Shown in pieces: positions 5,946 to 6,555 of a DNA stretch of 6,555 nucleotides (position 1 is the stretch's first letter; each line of letters starts with the position of its first letter). The DNA comes from DASUMP01 sp036277635. GTDB taxonomy: Bacteria; Actinomycetota; Acidimicrobiia; IMCC26256; PALSA-610. The translations under genes were made by a program, and so were the position numbers. The stretch covers positions 1 to 6,555 of the forward strand of contig DASUMP010000251.1 of assembly GCA_036277635.1 (NCBI GenBank). Reading direction: 5' to 3'. The notes below the pieces were generated by a model. It saw only the letters and a program-made list of their open reading frames with translations. It made no database searches and was not told the DNA's origin.

Positions 5946-5976
5946 TTGACGTTTCGGGCACACAAAATCTAAGTTG
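5946..5976 (+). promoter_or_regulatory. AT-rich candidate promoter/operator of the DtxR-family gene
   Basis: The 38-base spacer after the permease holds TTGACG (5946-5951), a good -35 hexamer, and the AT-rich run CACAAAATCTAAGTT (5961-5975), which stands out in this GC-rich window. TAAGTT (5970-5975, 18-base spacing) would be a -10 element but overlaps the proposed TTG start. CAAAAT (5963-5968) would give a leaderless transcript starting at the TTG but is too near the -35. The run also contains an imperfect dyad CAA...TTG (5963-5976). The exact arrangement is unresolved. Confidence 0.35.
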
Positions 5977-6555
5977 CCCGGCATCGAAGACCTCCTCACC
6001 ACCCTGTCGAAGTCCGAGCGCGAGGCGCTGAAGGGCATCTACCGCCTGTCGAAGGACGGCGAGGACGCGCACACCGGCGCGCTGGCCGACCGCATGGGCC
6101 TGTCGCCCGGCACGGTCACCGCCACGGTCAAGCGCCTCGCCGAGCGCGGCCTCGTGGACCACAAGCCCTACAAGGGCGTGGAGCTCACCGACGCCGGTCG
6201 CCGGGCCGCCCTCGGAGCGATCCGCCGCCACCGCATCGTCGAGCGCTTCCTCGCCGACATGCTCGGCTACGCCTGGAACGAGGCCGACCGGCTCGCCACG
6301 TCGTTCGAGCACGACCTCCCCCAAGAGGTCGAAGACCGCTTGTTCGTGGCGCTGCACCGCCCCCAGACCTGCCCCCACGGGTTCCCGATCCCCGCCAAGG
6401 AGACCGCGGAGCTCCCCGACATGCCCCCGCTCTACGCGCTCGAAGCCGGCGACGTCGCGGTCGTCGCGGTGCCCGGCTCGACCGACCCCGACATCGTCGC
6501 CTTCCTCGACACGCTCGGGCTCCGGCCCGGCGTGCAGGTGGAAGTCACCGAGAAG
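5974..6555 (+). CDS. DtxR-family metal-dependent transcriptional regulator, 3' truncated by window end
   Basis: 194 residues are visible and the frame is open at the right edge. Order of parts: winged helix-turn-helix DNA-binding domain (about 8-72, with TGALADRMGLSPGTVTATVK), dimerisation/metal-binding helices (about 73-142, with RRHRIVERFLADMLGY, SFEHDL and TCPHGFPIP) and the beginning of an SH3-like FeoA domain (about 152-194, ending LDTLGLRPGVQVEV). Such proteins repress or activate metal transport genes when loaded with Fe2+ or Mn2+. Aligned without gaps to IdeR (offset +7), H86, E90, E112 and H113 are kept, but the IdeR residues M10, H98 and C102 are E17, D105 and T109. The start TTG at 5974 is the only start codon between the in-frame TGA at 5947-5949 and the conserved helix EREALKGIYRL; there is no ribosome binding site, so a leaderless or weakly translated message is possible. 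Family assignment is firm; metal specificity is open. Confidence 0.9.
   Translation, partial: MPGIEDLLTTLSKSEREALKGIYRLSKDGEDAHTGALADRMGLSPGTVTATVKRLAERGLVDHKPYKGVELTDAGRRAALGAIRRHRIVERFLADMLGYAWNEADRLATSFEHDLPQEVEDRLFVALHRPQTCPHGFPIPAKETAELPDMPPLYALEAGDVAVVAVPGSTDPDIVAFLDTLGLRPGVQVEVTEK

Noticed and set aside
5936..5959. Hairpin GCCCG/CGGGC after the permease stop as terminator
   Set aside because: The stem is only five bases with a 14-base loop and has no T-tract; it also overlaps the likely promoter of the next gene.
3857..5965. 702-residue open frame on the minus strand, antisense to the permease
   Set aside because: Composition is dominated by Arg, Asp, His and Glu with no recognisable domain, as expected from the complement of a GC-rich coding frame. 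The plus strand encodes a clear twelve-helix transporter.
1..6555. Mobile elements, CRISPR array, tRNA or rRNA genes
   Set aside because: No direct repeat array, transposase, terminal inverted repeats or tRNA-like cloverleaf was seen; every long stretch is accounted for by conserved protein genes.

Overview
The window is very GC-rich, with G or C at most third codon positions, long spurious antisense reading frames and frequent GTG starts. Its gene content points to an actinobacterium. The best clue is the block OB-fold protein / two TrkA-type potassium regulators / APC-superfamily permease. From memory, it matches the Mycobacterium tuberculosis region Rv2694c-Rv2690c (with ceoC = Rv2692 and ceoB = Rv2691) in order and relative orientation. 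A deep-branching lineage such as Acidimicrobiia would fit, but that is inference. No mobile element, RNA gene or CRISPR array is visible, and this looks like chromosomal backbone.

Layout. Positions 1-2176 hold a tight leftward operon of three genes: a predicted lipoprotein (1487-2176), a LytR-CpsA-Psr (LCP) cell-wall glycopolymer ligase (561-1490, 4-base overlap) and the N-terminal third or less of a YprA/MrfA-type DEAD/DEAH helicase that runs off the left edge (1-554, 6-base gap). A 51-base divergent spacer with a perfect 14-bp palindrome separates this operon from a rightward OB-fold gene (2228-2578). That gene converges, across a 20-base spacer with a GC hairpin, on the leftward pair ceoB-ceoC (3279-3941 and 2599-3279, sharing one base). 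A 137-base divergent spacer with a second perfect inverted repeat leads to a rightward 618-residue KimA-like permease (4079-5935). After 38 bases comes a rightward DtxR-family metalloregulator (5974 to the right edge, truncated).

How the genes work together. The centre is best read as a potassium module. The permease keeps, at matching spacing, the residues I recall as the K+ site of Bacillus subtilis KimA and has a cytosolic C-terminal domain. CeoB and CeoC are single RCK-type NAD-binding regulators transcribed divergently from it. No TrkH/TrkG channel gene is in the window, so the RCK partner is open. The left operon concerns the cell envelope (lipoprotein plus LCP ligase), followed by a probably unrelated DNA-repair helicase. 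The right-edge regulator likely senses a divalent metal, but its sensor residues match neither the classic iron (DtxR/IdeR) nor manganese (MntR) set.

No stretch longer than 300 bases lacks a gene. The spacers are 555-560, 2177-2227, 2579-2598, 3942-4078 and 5936-5973.
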